Source: Chlorobium sp. (lineage in GTDB: Bacteria; Bacteroidota; Chlorobiia; Chlorobiales; Chlorobiaceae). From it: a stretch of 50,000 nt of DNA. The stretch covers positions 1 through 50,000 of the forward strand of contig JANQHB010000005.1 in NCBI GenBank assembly GCA_028277225.1, read 5' to 3'. Shown here piece by piece: positions 1 to 8,469 of the stretch. Below the pieces are notes generated by a model that saw only the letters and a list, made by a program, of their open reading frames with translations, searched no databases and was not told where the DNA came from. Position 1 is the first letter of the stretch. Each line of letters begins with the position of its first letter. Made by a program: the position numbers and the translations under genes.

Positions 1-44
1 CCGGTTTTCGTCGTTTTTGAGTGTTATTGAGCCTTTTTTATATT

Positions 45-72
45 GTTTTTGTTACGCCATTGTTACACGAAA
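45..72 (+). repeat. Integrase-leader repeat, copy 1
   Basis: A TTTTTGTTAC/TGTTACACGAAA-type sequence sits about 24 bases before the integrase start. It contains two direct GTTAC units. Near-identical copies lie at 43228-43255 and 43456-43485, the second about 100 bases after a tRNA 3'-end fragment. The unit may be a recombinase-binding or promoter element that travels with this integrase family. That role is inferred from position only. Confidence 0.6.
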
Positions 73-95
73 TGGCCCCTGCAATCTGACGATAT

Positions 96-1268
96 ATGAG
101 GCTGATTTTAAGACATCGGGTACTGAGAGGAAAACTGACCAAGGGGTATCACTCGTTTTACCTTGATATTTACAGGGATGGCAAGCGTGAATACGAGTCC
201 CTTGGTGTAATAGCCAACCCAAAAGACAAAGCCAATTACCGGTCTGCCCTGCAGTTCTGCCAGGATATCCTTGCCAAGAGGCAGCTTGAGTTGAAAGGCA
301 TTGCAGCCGGTATCAAAACGCCTGTCTATGGAAAAGGGGACTTTATTGTCTACTGTGAGGAGCTTGGCAAAAAAATCTCCAATAAAAAAAGTCAGGAAAA
401 CTGGGGTGATGCAGTAAAGAGCCTGCGAAGCTTCGAGCCTGAAGGTGTTGATGTTTCTCTGATCGACAGGGAATGGCTTGAGCGCTACCAGGGGTTTCTG
501 CTTGTCCAGTATTCCCAGAATACCGCCCGCTCATATTCGACTAAAATCCGGCAAGCTGTCAGCAGGGCAGTTCAGGATGGCTATATTGCCGAGAATCCCA
601 ACAAGCAGGTAAGGCAGATTTCCGAACAGGAAGGGGAAATAAAGTACCTGTATGTTGAAGAAATCATGTTGTTGGACAAAACCCCCCATCGCCACAAAGG
701 CCGAAGAACAGCATTTCTTTTTAACTGTTTTGTCCCTTTACGATCAGGAGATCTTGAGGTTCTTACAGAGTCAAACATAAGACCTGCTGCCGGTGGCGGA
801 TTTGAGGTTTATTTCCGACAGTCAAAAAAGCAGCGGATCGAGTCGATTCCCATATCAAAACAAGGTATGGTTTATTTGAATCAGGCTCGTGAACTTGCCA
901 GGACCCGGTATGGAAGAGACCTGAACGCCGACGATCCGATTTTTGATATCGGTCACAAGAAAAGATATGGTTCCATGCTGAAAACATGGGCAGAGCGGGC
1001 ATACGAACGATACGGTAAGGAACTGCCTCAAGAAATTCGTTTCCATTTTAGCTGGGCCTCCAGGGAAATTTCGCCTCACTGGGCACGACATACAGGTGCC
1101 ACTATGCTGTTAAATGCCGGGGCCAGTCTTGAGGCAGTAGGCGAGATACTTGGACATATTGACCGGAAGACGACCATGCGCTATGCAAAAATTCACCCCC
1201 AGACCAAACGCAGCACCATAGCTATGATGCCCACATTCAGGAACAACAATGATTCAGCCGGTACATGA
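96..1268 (+). CDS. Tyrosine recombinase (phage/ICE-type integrase)
   Basis: Site-specific recombinase expected to integrate and excise the island. Residues 1-75 look like an arm-binding region, about 80-180 a SAM-like core-binding domain, and the C-terminal half the catalytic domain. The catalytic residues can be seen: R216 in LRSGDLE, H328 and R331 in SPHWARH, H354 in LGHID and the nucleophile Y363 in MRYAKI. K244 is a possible catalytic lysine. Length (390 aa) is normal for tRNA-targeting integrases. It is not an integron integrase: I see no IntI-type insert between the core motifs. The last 20 bases overlap the next gene, suggesting co-expression. Its position at the left edge, with the leader repeat just upstream, fits the end of an island. 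The attachment tRNA itself is presumably just outside the window. Confidence 0.93.
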   Translation: MRLILRHRVLRGKLTKGYHSFYLDIYRDGKREYESLGVIANPKDKANYRSALQFCQDILAKRQLELKGIAAGIKTPVYGKGDFIVYCEELGKKISNKKSQENWGDAVKSLRSFEPEGVDVSLIDREWLERYQGFLLVQYSQNTARSYSTKIRQAVSRAVQDGYIAENPNKQVRQISEQEGEIKYLYVEEIMLLDKTPHRHKGRRTAFLFNCFVPLRSGDLEVLTESNIRPAAGGGFEVYFRQSKKQRIESIPISKQGMVYLNQARELARTRYGRDLNADDPIFDIGHKKRYGSMLKTWAERAYERYGKELPQEIRFHFSWASREISPHWARHTGATMLLNAGASLEAVGEILGHIDRKTTMRYAKIHPQTKRSTIAMMPTFRNNNDSAGT

Positions 1269-2235
1269 ACATTCATCCAAATGGGAAAACATCGGCCACA
1301 GACTGATGAAGTCATGCGATCTGTTTGAGCTCTGCGATATTGACAGATCGGACGCCGATGCTGAACAACCCTTTGTGACTCATCTGCAGGATCATGAGCT
1401 GTACGGCATGATTACATTTGTGCTTGAACGCATGAATGAAGTTGATGTGGCAGCCCGTCAGTTATGGCAGGAAAAAGGAGGAGAACAGGCTCCTGTTCCC
1501 CTCGACTACCGTGACCGGGAAATTGAATATTTCCGCCTGCAAATTGAAAAGACTGATAAATACCGATCCTCAGAACTTTATAATGCTGAATTCATCGATG
1601 AACAGGCTGAAGGGCATGAAACCCTGCAGGGCGTTTTTGTGACGCTCACACGTGCGTTACACTATCTTTTTGATGAAATCAGGTCCCGTTACGGAAGAGC
1701 TGATAAAACATTTCTTGGGAAGATAAAGAACCGGTATCCTGAATACACTGAATTATTAAATGATGCACAACATGGATGCCGGTTGAACGGACGATCAAAG
1801 AGAACGTTTCAACCTTTGAAAGACGCTCATATTCTCAGGATTCATCTAAACCAAGAGCAGTTTGATGAATTCTACGGGGAACTCTGCAAATTTTTCGATG
1901 CTGATGATCATGAAGAGCTAAAAAGACTGCTTCAAGGAGAATCAATCGACCGAAAAATCACTTTCGAGAACAACCAAAACCGATTAGTTGAGGTTTTTAG
2001 GCGGCTAAAATACAATGGCTTTTTGTTTGAGACTTCGACAGAGATCAGGAATTGGCTCTGCAGCAATTTTCTCTATCTCTCGAAAACCGGGGATCTCAAA
2101 CTGAATCCGCATTCAGTATGGGATATTCTGAGCAAATCTAAGGGAGAACCTTCTCCAAAGAGCAGGATCTGTAAGTTTGAGTGGCTTCAGTATAAAACAA
2201 ATGAGACCTTAAAAAATTTGCTTGGGCAACGCTAG
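1249..2235 (+). CDS. Integrase-linked hypothetical protein (possibly RteC-like)
   Basis: A 328-aa soluble, charged, mostly helical protein without signal peptide or membrane segment. Its start overlaps the end of the integrase gene, so the two are probably one transcript. The C-terminal third (about 235-310) has a pattern of asparagine-rich linker, hydrophobic helix, 'EIRNWLCSNF' and a 'WDILSK' stretch. This resembles the C-terminal part of RteC-like and related proteins found beside integrases of Bacteroidetes/Chlorobi mobile elements. I base that on pattern memory, not on an alignment. RteC proteins regulate excision in some elements, so a role in controlling integration or excision is possible but unproven. 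No catalytic motif is recognised. Confidence 0.7.
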   Translation: MIQPVHEHSSKWENIGHRLMKSCDLFELCDIDRSDADAEQPFVTHLQDHELYGMITFVLERMNEVDVAARQLWQEKGGEQAPVPLDYRDREIEYFRLQIEKTDKYRSSELYNAEFIDEQAEGHETLQGVFVTLTRALHYLFDEIRSRYGRADKTFLGKIKNRYPEYTELLNDAQHGCRLNGRSKRTFQPLKDAHILRIHLNQEQFDEFYGELCKFFDADDHEELKRLLQGESIDRKITFENNQNRLVEVFRRLKYNGFLFETSTEIRNWLCSNFLYLSKTGDLKLNPHSVWDILSKSKGEPSPKSRICKFEWLQYKTNETLKNLLGQR

Positions 2236-2448
2236 CAGTAACCGGTGCATTTGCCTGCTAAAGGCCTTGTTAACTCACACGGAACTTGTCCCGTTTACTC
2301 TAACACAAATTTTAGTGAAGATTCAGTTCTTGTGCTTATACACTGTTAACTGGACCACCCAGAAGTAGAGGATTTCGGCCATTTTGACCTTTTTGCGCTC
2401 TAACGGTCGAGTTTATCCAACTCGTTGCAGGCGACCTAGATCAATACC

Positions 2449-5133
2449 TCAATTAGCACATTCCTTAGGCTTCCATATTTGATAGATAGTCTTTCTCCGA
2501 TCGAACGCTTCCGGCCCGCCTTCCATGATTTGGATGATCTTTGTCTGGCAATCCTTGGAGTCGACACTACCTGTTACAACGTTGAAGGCTTCGTCCTCGA
2601 CGCTGCAAGCAGTCACAGTCTCGGCGTCGCCGAGCACTGGGAAATTGGCGTTGTGCGTGGCAAATATGAATTGCTGCCGTGGTTTAATTGTGCGCAACAG
2701 CTTTACGACTTCCTCATATACAGTTTGGCTGTCGAGATCGTCCTCCGGCTGATCAATGAGGATGAGGTCATTATCGTTTTGGCTGAGCAGGAACAGCATC
2801 ATCGCCGACGCTCGCTGTCCCAATGAGTGCGATTTTAGTGGCTTCCCGTTATATGTAACTTCATACCTGTTAGGAATTTGGAACGACAGAAGAGAAAGCG
2901 CATTTTCCGTAAACAAGGCAGAAAACGTTTCCGCCTTGCTCCTCGCCTTCTTTGCTGCCTCAGCGAGATCCACGTAGATCGCACCGAAGTCAATATATTC
3001 AGTCGCTAGCCCTGAAAAGGATTCCTTACGGATGTTGCTACCCCGGAATGTATCTTCCATTTTCTTCTGAAATGTGGCTTTGTCGCCTTTGAACTCACTG
3101 GAGATATTAAGCGACGACTGTGCTGAGTTTATTTTCTCGAGTTCGGCCTCAATGAATTTAAATTCCGCATGCCACGCCTCGTTGAGGTTGGCGATGGCCC
3201 GAAGGAGGGCATCTAGCTTTGACGAGTGCTTTTCGGTTTTCTTCTTGAGTTCGGCTACTGAGGTCTTCAACTCCGTCTTCCTTTCCGTGAGCTTTATATA
3301 GTCGTCCGGTTGTATAGATGTGACACCATTGCTTTCGAGCGCCTTCACGAGTTCGCGCTCTATCTCGGCAAACTCTTCCTTGAGACCCTCCTTAGTTGTT
3401 TCTAGTTCTTTACGTAGCGCGTCAAGTTCAGTCGTTACAGTCACGATAGATGTGGTCACCGCCTTTGCGCCTGTAATCGTGTCTTTTAGCTTTTCGATCT
3501 GGGCGTTGTATTTCTTGAACAGTGATTCATTAAACATTGAATTGTGTGGTCCAATCTCTTCGAATCTTTCTTCGGCACTACTCACAACGCTTTCGAGATT
3601 GCCCTTCCATTCAGTGGCCGCCTCGTCCACTGTCTCGCAAAATCCGAGGTCATTGCCGAACTCAACCTGCTTTTCGAGCTTGACTTTTACGCCATATTTG
3701 TCGAATTGCTCAAGACGGAATTCGACATCCTTTAGATCGCTTTCAAGCGAGGCCAGTTGATCGGCATCACTCTGCAGTGACAAGAGAGCCTCGACAGTTT
3801 GTTTAAGTTCGTTCTTCTTATCTTCAATCGTTTTTCGGTAAGGTTTAAGCCTGTCAGAAATGAGCTTTTCTACAAGATCTCGACCGAACTCCTTGCCGGC
3901 AGCGGCGAGATCCTTTTGCCCAAAATAGAGCGGCCTGTTGATTACGGTTTCGCGAATCGAGACGCCGGGCTGCAACTCACCGGAGACATATACGTCCGGC
4001 GCGTGGCTATAGATGCGCCGGACTTCGTAGCACGTTCCATGACGATCGGTCGCTTCAACTACAACTTTTCCGCCGCTCTTGAGCACGTAAGGGATCAGGG
4101 CTTCCTTGTATTCTTTGTCCTGCGCTTTGTCTCCAAACTCAACGTTTAGAGCATAGCGCAGGCACTCCAGTACCGACGACTTGCCGCTACCCTGAATTCC
4201 GATGAGGCAGTTCAGATGAGGAGAGAACGTGACACGCTTGCCATCGAATAGGCCTCCTTCGAAATGAATGGCATCGACGTGAGAGTGTTTTACAGCTGGT
4301 GCTTTGTTTTGGCTCGTACGGAAGGGGTGGTCTGTCAGGGCGTATCGGACAGCATCGAAATTGAAGTCGCCGATTTGCAGAAAACTCTCTTTTCCCCTCC
4401 CCACTTCATCTAGGGATTTGGGGTCGCTTCCTTCAAGTTCTGCCGGGTAGTTGGAGCCCCACCACTGCTGCACCTTCGTCCGGCATTTCTTGTCAGGTTT
4501 GTCATGCGTGCAAACTTTCTGGAAGCCTAGACAATATTTCTGAATGAGCGGGTTATTGGCCAGTTCCTGCATGCGCCCGCCATCAATCTCATTCCACAAC
4601 CCGCTTGGCGCTTCAACGTGTGCAAAAACGATGAAGAAATCCTTATTGTACTCCTCTAATTTGTTCAGCGTGGTAAGTAGATTGTCTTTGGAACGCCCAT
4701 TTTCCTGTTCATACTGGTCTGGTGTCTTACCGGCGAAGGCTACATTAAGAAACTGGTTGATATAATCCTTTCCATCTTTAAACCAGTCGTCAGAGAACAC
4801 CACGAGCGTATGTACGCCGTTGGCACCGTCATTTACCGAAAGTTCCACACCGGGAAGTAGTCCAATGCCACGCTTTCGCGCAGCATTGCGCAAGGCTTTG
4901 AATTCCCCACTATGAAACTTGTTATGATTGGTAATGACCCCAAGCCCAACGCCGGCCGCTTCAAGCTTGTCTATATATGCTCCGACAAATGCATTCTCGT
5001 CACCATCATATGTGAACTCCTTATCGGCTTTGGTGTGAAGGTGAAAATCACCTCGTACCCAAATACTGCCATATTCGAACGGATTAATCTTTGGCATGGT
5101 GTTTTCTGCATTGGATTGTTGCTTTGTACTCAC
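2449..5133 (-). CDS. TrlF-type PHP-domain / SMC-like AAA ATPase (putative defence protein)
   Basis: An 894-aa protein with an N-terminal PHP-type metal-dependent phosphoesterase domain. Its metal ligands are visible as HLH at 31-33, NHN at 69-71, E97 in GVELS and H172 in AHVEAP. It is followed by an ABC/SMC-like ATPase with Walker A GIQGSGKSS (312-320). A long coiled-coil region (about 420-690) leads to the C-terminal signature LGQRAS, Walker B ILIDQPEDDLD and the ATHNANFP switch. This architecture matches the TrlF family, related in layout to the RloC/PrrC anticodon nucleases and often found in defence islands. A nucleic-acid-cleaving, ATP-gated defence role is inferred. It is the last of three minus-strand genes separated by attC-like sites, so it may be an integron cassette. 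The start ATG at 5133 gives the full PHP domain. Confidence 0.85.
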   Translation of the reverse strand: MSTKQQSNAENTMPKINPFEYGSIWVRGDFHLHTKADKEFTYDGDENAFVGAYIDKLEAAGVGLGVITNHNKFHSGEFKALRNAARKRGIGLLPGVELSVNDGANGVHTLVVFSDDWFKDGKDYINQFLNVAFAGKTPDQYEQENGRSKDNLLTTLNKLEEYNKDFFIVFAHVEAPSGLWNEIDGGRMQELANNPLIQKYCLGFQKVCTHDKPDKKCRTKVQQWWGSNYPAELEGSDPKSLDEVGRGKESFLQIGDFNFDAVRYALTDHPFRTSQNKAPAVKHSHVDAIHFEGGLFDGKRVTFSPHLNCLIGIQGSGKSSVLECLRYALNVEFGDKAQDKEYKEALIPYVLKSGGKVVVEATDRHGTCYEVRRIYSHAPDVYVSGELQPGVSIRETVINRPLYFGQKDLAAAGKEFGRDLVEKLISDRLKPYRKTIEDKKNELKQTVEALLSLQSDADQLASLESDLKDVEFRLEQFDKYGVKVKLEKQVEFGNDLGFCETVDEAATEWKGNLESVVSSAEERFEEIGPHNSMFNESLFKKYNAQIEKLKDTITGAKAVTTSIVTVTTELDALRKELETTKEGLKEEFAEIERELVKALESNGVTSIQPDDYIKLTERKTELKTSVAELKKKTEKHSSKLDALLRAIANLNEAWHAEFKFIEAELEKINSAQSSLNISSEFKGDKATFQKKMEDTFRGSNIRKESFSGLATEYIDFGAIYVDLAEAAKKARSKAETFSALFTENALSLLSFQIPNRYEVTYNGKPLKSHSLGQRASAMMLFLLSQNDNDLILIDQPEDDLDSQTVYEEVVKLLRTIKPRQQFIFATHNANFPVLGDAETVTACSVEDEAFNVVTGSVDSKDCQTKIIQIMEGGPEAFDRRKTIYQIWKPKECAN

Positions 5134-5170
5134 TAACCATAACGAAATAGCAATACGATCAACTTTGTCC

Positions 5171-5228
5171 GCCTAACGCATAGGAAGGGACGCCACGCAG
5201 CAGCGTCCCTTGCATCCACTTGTTGGGC
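5171..5228 (-). other. Putative integron attC site (attC-1)
   Basis: Read on the minus strand it begins with GCCCAAC and ends with GTTAGGC, both fitting the RYYYAAC and GTTRRRY core sites. Between them is an imperfect palindrome centred on GGGACGC/GCGTCCC. The two arms differ in length by a few bases, as the unpaired bases of real attC sites do. The 58-bp length is at the short end of the known range. It lies exactly between two same-strand genes, 20 bases after the stop of the upstream one. Confidence 0.75.
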
Positions 5229-5247
5229 GATTTTGTTCTGTCTGGAA

Positions 5248-6075
5248 TTATGCAGAAGCTGCAACGCCATGCTTTCTGGTAAAATCTTGAAGAAGACTCA
5301 TATATCCAAATTCACCTAAGGCCCAAATAACAACTCCAATCTGATCCGGATCAAGATCTTGAGGGAGGTATTTACGAAAGCATTCTTCAGGCACTGCTTG
5401 GCCAACTTTTGCCGCCAGGAAAACGCAATCCACGAAGTGTTCTGCAAAGCATGGTAAAGCTATCAAATCAATTCTTGAGGATACGAGCCTTACCACCTCA
5501 AGCTTCTGATTGTATAAATCTCGAGGATAAGCGGATATCAAATCACCTATATGATCGCTGACATATTGTGGGTCATATTGGGCAACGATTCTCATTGCAC
5601 GATAATCCGGAAAGCACTTTTTAACTATTTCTAAGGACTCTGGAAGTAGAGCTTCTGCAACCTTGATTCTATAGCTAAAATCATTTATTCCGTCGGATGA
5701 CACGAGGAAATCAAGTGCTTTCTGAAGCTCCTCATTCGTGGCTAACCACAATACCTTCACAAACAATGCACGTTTGCTCATCTTAACGCGCGTGTTTTCG
5801 CCAACAAATCCTTCAAGCAGCCATCCGATGATCTTCCGACTACCGTCATCATCTGGGTCAATCGGAAGTGCCCGATTGACAAGCAAGTCCTTCACTTTTT
5901 CGCGCAGGAACTCGTTTTTACCGCGGATCAAGTATGACGCAATTGCTTCAGATGTAGCGCACCTCAACCATGCATTGACGGTTTGCCTAAAGAATCCATA
6001 TAACTCATCATTAGGATTCGCCACTTGCGAAACAAGTCGTTCAGCTTCTACGATAGCATCAATTTTGTCGTTCAT
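5248..6075 (-). CDS. Hypothetical helical (HEAT-like) protein, possible gene cassette
   Basis: A 275-aa protein that I do not recognise. It is predicted to be almost entirely alpha-helical, with repeating amphipathic helix pairs such as 'SLEIVKKCFPDYRAMRIVAQYDP' and 'ALGEFGYMSLLQDF', in the style of HEAT/ARM repeats. There is no signal peptide, membrane segment or catalytic motif. It is flanked on both sides by attC-like sequences (5171-5228 and 6125-6186), with only short spacers. This is the usual form of an integron gene cassette: one ORF followed by one attC. It sits between a TIR-domain gene and a TrlF-type ATPase, so a defence-related scaffold or regulator is conceivable. Nothing in the sequence proves it. 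Confidence 0.7.
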   Translation of the reverse strand: MNDKIDAIVEAERLVSQVANPNDELYGFFRQTVNAWLRCATSEAIASYLIRGKNEFLREKVKDLLVNRALPIDPDDDGSRKIIGWLLEGFVGENTRVKMSKRALFVKVLWLATNEELQKALDFLVSSDGINDFSYRIKVAEALLPESLEIVKKCFPDYRAMRIVAQYDPQYVSDHIGDLISAYPRDLYNQKLEVVRLVSSRIDLIALPCFAEHFVDCVFLAAKVGQAVPEECFRKYLPQDLDPDQIGVVIWALGEFGYMSLLQDFTRKHGVAASA

Positions 6076-6124
6076 CGCAAACTCACAGGTAAAAAAATAC
6101 TTGATTATGCGCTAATGATTTGAC

Positions 6125-6186
6125 GTCCAACGTTCAAGCTCATCGGCGCGCTTCTGTAACGCGTCCGGTGGGAAGCTTGGTTAGCT
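6125..6186 (-). other. Putative integron attC site (attC-2)
   Basis: On the minus strand the sequence runs from AGCTAAC to GTTGGAC. The second fits GTTRRRY exactly and the first nearly fits RYYYAAC. The arms CAAGCTTCCCACCGG and GATGAGCTTG pair imperfectly around a GC-rich centre. It starts directly after the TIR gene stop, as attC sites do in cassettes. Confidence 0.65.
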
Positions 6187-6194
6187 GAATATGC

Positions 6195-6968
6195 CTAAAT
6201 TGTTTTATTTTCATCATAAGAATACTCCCATTGCGGAATTGGTACATCTGCCACCGCATGAAGTATTTCTTGACCTACTTGCTTAAGAGTTTTGCCCTTT
6301 GATTGAATTGCGAGACGAGTGGAGTCGTGGGCTGGAAGGTCAACATCATCAAGGCAAAGGTATACCAATACGGGTGAACCAAGCTTCGATTCGACTTGTT
6401 CGGCAAGCTCCCTTTCGAAGCGTGGCCAATCGCGATCCTTCGAACTCGCAGACAGAATCGCAAGTATTTTATCTGCATTAGCAACAGCGCGAATTATGTT
6501 TTCCTGTATCGTGGTTCCGGCCCGAAAAAACTGACAATCTCGAACGACACGAATTCCGTTATCACGGAGCCATTGGTCAATCTTGTTCACTCGGTCTCTG
6601 TCTGCCGAAGAGTAGCTAATAAAAACTGATCGTTGACTCAATGTTTCCGGGCGGCGGAACCTGGCAAAGATAGAAGGTGAAAAGCGATGAAACAGTTCTG
6701 ATACAAGGTGTTCTCTAGTCCCTGGTCCCGTCAACCCGTCAGAGACGCGATGATGGAATCTTACTTGAAATGTTTTCACTGCTTCTCTAAGTGCTTCATC
6801 GTAAAGAAGTTCGTCGAAGGCGGCATTTATACCATTAATATCAAGCATGGTAAGAGCCCGACGAAGATTAGCGCAAGCTATCGCTCTGTCTCCGATTTCG
6901 AGTATTTCATGATCATCATCAGGATGACGAAAGTACTGTTGATATCTCTTTATGAGTGGGTCAGACAT
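6195..6968 (-). CDS. TIR-domain protein with peptidoglycan-binding-like N-terminal domain
   Basis: A 257-aa protein. Residues about 33-95 look like a PG_binding_1-type three-helix domain (the patterns 'LRRALTMLDI', 'REAVKTFQVR' and 'DGLTGPGTREHL' are characteristic). Residues 114-235 form a TIR domain: SVFISYSSADRD at its start, then ILAILSASSKD and WPRFERELAE, where E185 is the likely catalytic glutamate of NAD-cleaving TIRs. There is no signal peptide, so the protein should be cytoplasmic despite the cell-wall-type domain. TIR NADases are effectors of Thoeris, CBASS and other anti-phage systems; here no partner of those systems is adjacent. I chose the ATG at 6968 because GAAAGAAA lies before it. 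A GTG at 6992 is possible. It is the first of three attC-separated minus-strand genes. Confidence 0.85.
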   Translation of the reverse strand: MSDPLIKRYQQYFRHPDDDHEILEIGDRAIACANLRRALTMLDINGINAAFDELLYDEALREAVKTFQVRFHHRVSDGLTGPGTREHLVSELFHRFSPSIFARFRRPETLSQRSVFISYSSADRDRVNKIDQWLRDNGIRVVRDCQFFRAGTTIQENIIRAVANADKILAILSASSKDRDWPRFERELAEQVESKLGSPVLVYLCLDDVDLPAHDSTRLAIQSKGKTLKQVGQEILHAVADVPIPQWEYSYDENKTI

Positions 6969-6992
6969 CGGTTTTCTTTCTACGGTTAACAC

Positions 6993-7367
6993 TATTAATT
7001 ATCTGATTACAGAATGTCCGTACTACTCTGAATAAAATATCGCATGTTGCTATTTTATACATCAAATATTTGAGTAAACGACAAGATTACATGTCTGATA
7101 TTTAACTTATGATGGATGTAAACGGATATCGTTTTTGGACTTCTGTGACGGATTCATTCCAATGATAATTTGACACTCTTTTCGATCATCTTGAGTGGCG
7201 TTATCCCGCAAAGGGACCTTACTCTAAGAGGGCGCCATGCTTTATGCAGTAATACTACGATAATATAGCCTTTTCATCAGAAACCATACCCCGTTCATCC
7301 CCCATGGTGGTTGAACGGGGTTAATTTTTATTCCGAGATTTCCATCGTTGTTGTTCGTTGAACCTTG
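6993..7367. other. Intergenic region between defence cassettes and conjugative core
   Basis: About 375 bases with no convincing gene. The left part is AT-rich and would hold the promoter for the minus-strand TIR gene. The right part holds the hairpin at 7288-7321. I found no clear attC or integron attI in it. Confidence 0.5.
7288..7328. terminator. Hairpin terminator ahead of the conjugative core
   Basis: A perfect 10-bp stem, ACCCCGTTCA paired with TGAACGGGGT, with a 14-base loop. A TAATTTTTA tail follows on the plus strand. It would isolate the core module from upstream transcription. Confidence 0.6.
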
Positions 7368-7730
7368 ATGTTAATCACGATGGAATATTCAGACTCCCCC
7401 CAGCTCGTATCCGATGACAGAATGATTTTTGCGATGCGGATGATTATCCGTCAGGAAATCGCCCGTGCTTTGCTTTCCGAGGAAAAAGACAGACTTCTTA
7501 CCGTATCTGAAGCCGCAGATTTTCTCAGGCTTTCTGTGCATACCATTTATTCACTGGTCCAGAAAAACCAGATTCCCTACATGAAGAAGACCAAGCGTTT
7601 GTATTTCTCCGAAAAGGAATTGACGGAATGGCTGGAAAATGGTCGTGTGTACTCTCAATCAGAAAGAGAAAAGGCCGTTGATTCCTATCTGGTAAAACAT
7701 CGTTCTGGGCGTTCCAGGATAAAGCATTAG
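7368..7730 (+). CDS. Excisionase-family helix-turn-helix protein
   Basis: A small DNA-binding protein of about 120 aa. The central part (about 42-92) is a MerR/excisionase-like winged helix-turn-helix: LLTVSEAADFLRLS, TIYSLVQKNQIPY, then KRLYFSEKELTEWLE, the classic HTH_17 pattern. The N-terminal 40 residues form a helix, perhaps for dimerisation. Such proteins act as recombination directionality factors or as regulators at the head of mobile elements. Standing alone before parA and the transfer genes, it could control excision or transfer-gene expression. The start is uncertain (ATG at 7368 or 7380; neither has a strong ribosome site). A second protein of the same family is at 36531-36878. 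Confidence 0.8.
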   Translation: MLITMEYSDSPQLVSDDRMIFAMRMIIRQEIARALLSEEKDRLLTVSEAADFLRLSVHTIYSLVQKNQIPYMKKTKRLYFSEKELTEWLENGRVYSQSEREKAVDSYLVKHRSGRSRIKH

Positions 7731-7804
7731 CAAAAGAAAATCTAACGGAAGCACGTAGTGACAATGTGTAAACATGCTGCAATGTAGTTTTGATGGCAAG
7801 TAAA

Positions 7805-7830
7805 CATGAAATCATGATGACATGAAAACC
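7805..7830 (+). repeat. CATGAAATCATGA repeat overlapping the parA start
   Basis: The sequence CATGAAATCATGATGACATG at the parA start recurs almost exactly (CATGAAATCATGAAGACATG) at 21160-21184, over the trbF start. In both cases the downstream gene begins at an ATG inside the repeat. Function is unknown; a shared regulator site or a mobile short repeat are both possible. Confidence 0.5.
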
Positions 7831-8469
7831 GTTGCAATCATATCCCAGAAAGGTGGCGCGGGGAAAACCACGATCGCACTGAACCTGGCAGTGGCTGCGG
7901 CACAGTTCGGTCATCAATCTCTGGTGATCGATATTGATCCTCAATCCAGTGCGAAAGGGTGGGAGGATCTCCGTACAGAAGAGCTGCCGGTGGTTATTTC
8001 ATCTCAGGCGTCAAGGTTGAATGCACTTCTTGAAACAGCTAGGAAAAACGGTGCAAAGCTGACAATTATCGACACTGCTCCCCATTCAGAATCAGCAGCA
8101 CTTGCTGCAGCTCGTGCTGCTGATCTGGTGCTCATCCCTTGCCGACCATCGCTGCTCGATCTGAAGGCAATCACAACATCAATCGACCTTGCAGCATTGG
8201 CAAAAACACCTGCTTTGGCCGTGTTGAATACCGTGCCGGTTCGGGGCACCCTCAAGCAGGAGGCTGAAGCTGTTTTGCAGGGATATGGCCTTGAGATACT
8301 GCCAGTGCATCTCGGGCACAGGATAGCATTTGTGCATTCACTGACGGCAGGGCAGTCTGTGCTCGAATATGAACCTTCCGGTAAAGCGGCAGAGGAAATT
8401 CGTGCACTCTACGAAGCGGTATGCCGATCTGTTCGATGGTCATCATTGCTTAAGCCTTCCTGCTCATGA
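7822..8469 (+). CDS. parA: ParA-family partition ATPase
   Basis: A 215-aa ParA/MinD-type P-loop ATPase. The deviant Walker A is KGGAGKTT at residues 10-17, the Walker A' aspartates lie in VIDIDPQ, and the Walker B-like strand is LTIIDTAPH. The length fits the small ParA class (about 200-220 aa) encoded by plasmids and ICEs beside conjugation genes. It probably positions or stabilises the excised circular element at cell division. Its stop overlaps the start of the next small gene in an ATGA arrangement, which argues for translational coupling with that gene as the partition partner. It heads the run of transfer genes. Confidence 0.92.
   Translation: MKTVAIISQKGGAGKTTIALNLAVAAAQFGHQSLVIDIDPQSSAKGWEDLRTEELPVVISSQASRLNALLETARKNGAKLTIIDTAPHSESAALAAARAADLVLIPCRPSLLDLKAITTSIDLAALAKTPALAVLNTVPVRGTLKQEAEAVLQGYGLEILPVHLGHRIAFVHSLTAGQSVLEYEPSGKAAEEIRALYEAVCRSVRWSSLLKPSCS

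Noticed and set aside
96..1268. Integron integrase for the attC-like sites
   Set aside because: The recombinase is a normal tRNA-targeting type and I see no IntI-specific insert; the attC-like cluster therefore seems to lack its own integrase in this window.
2390..2440. Possible third attC after the TrlF gene
   Set aside because: The GTTAGAG and CTGCAAC ends are only about 36 bp apart and fit the core sites poorly; too short for a working attC, though it may be a decayed one.
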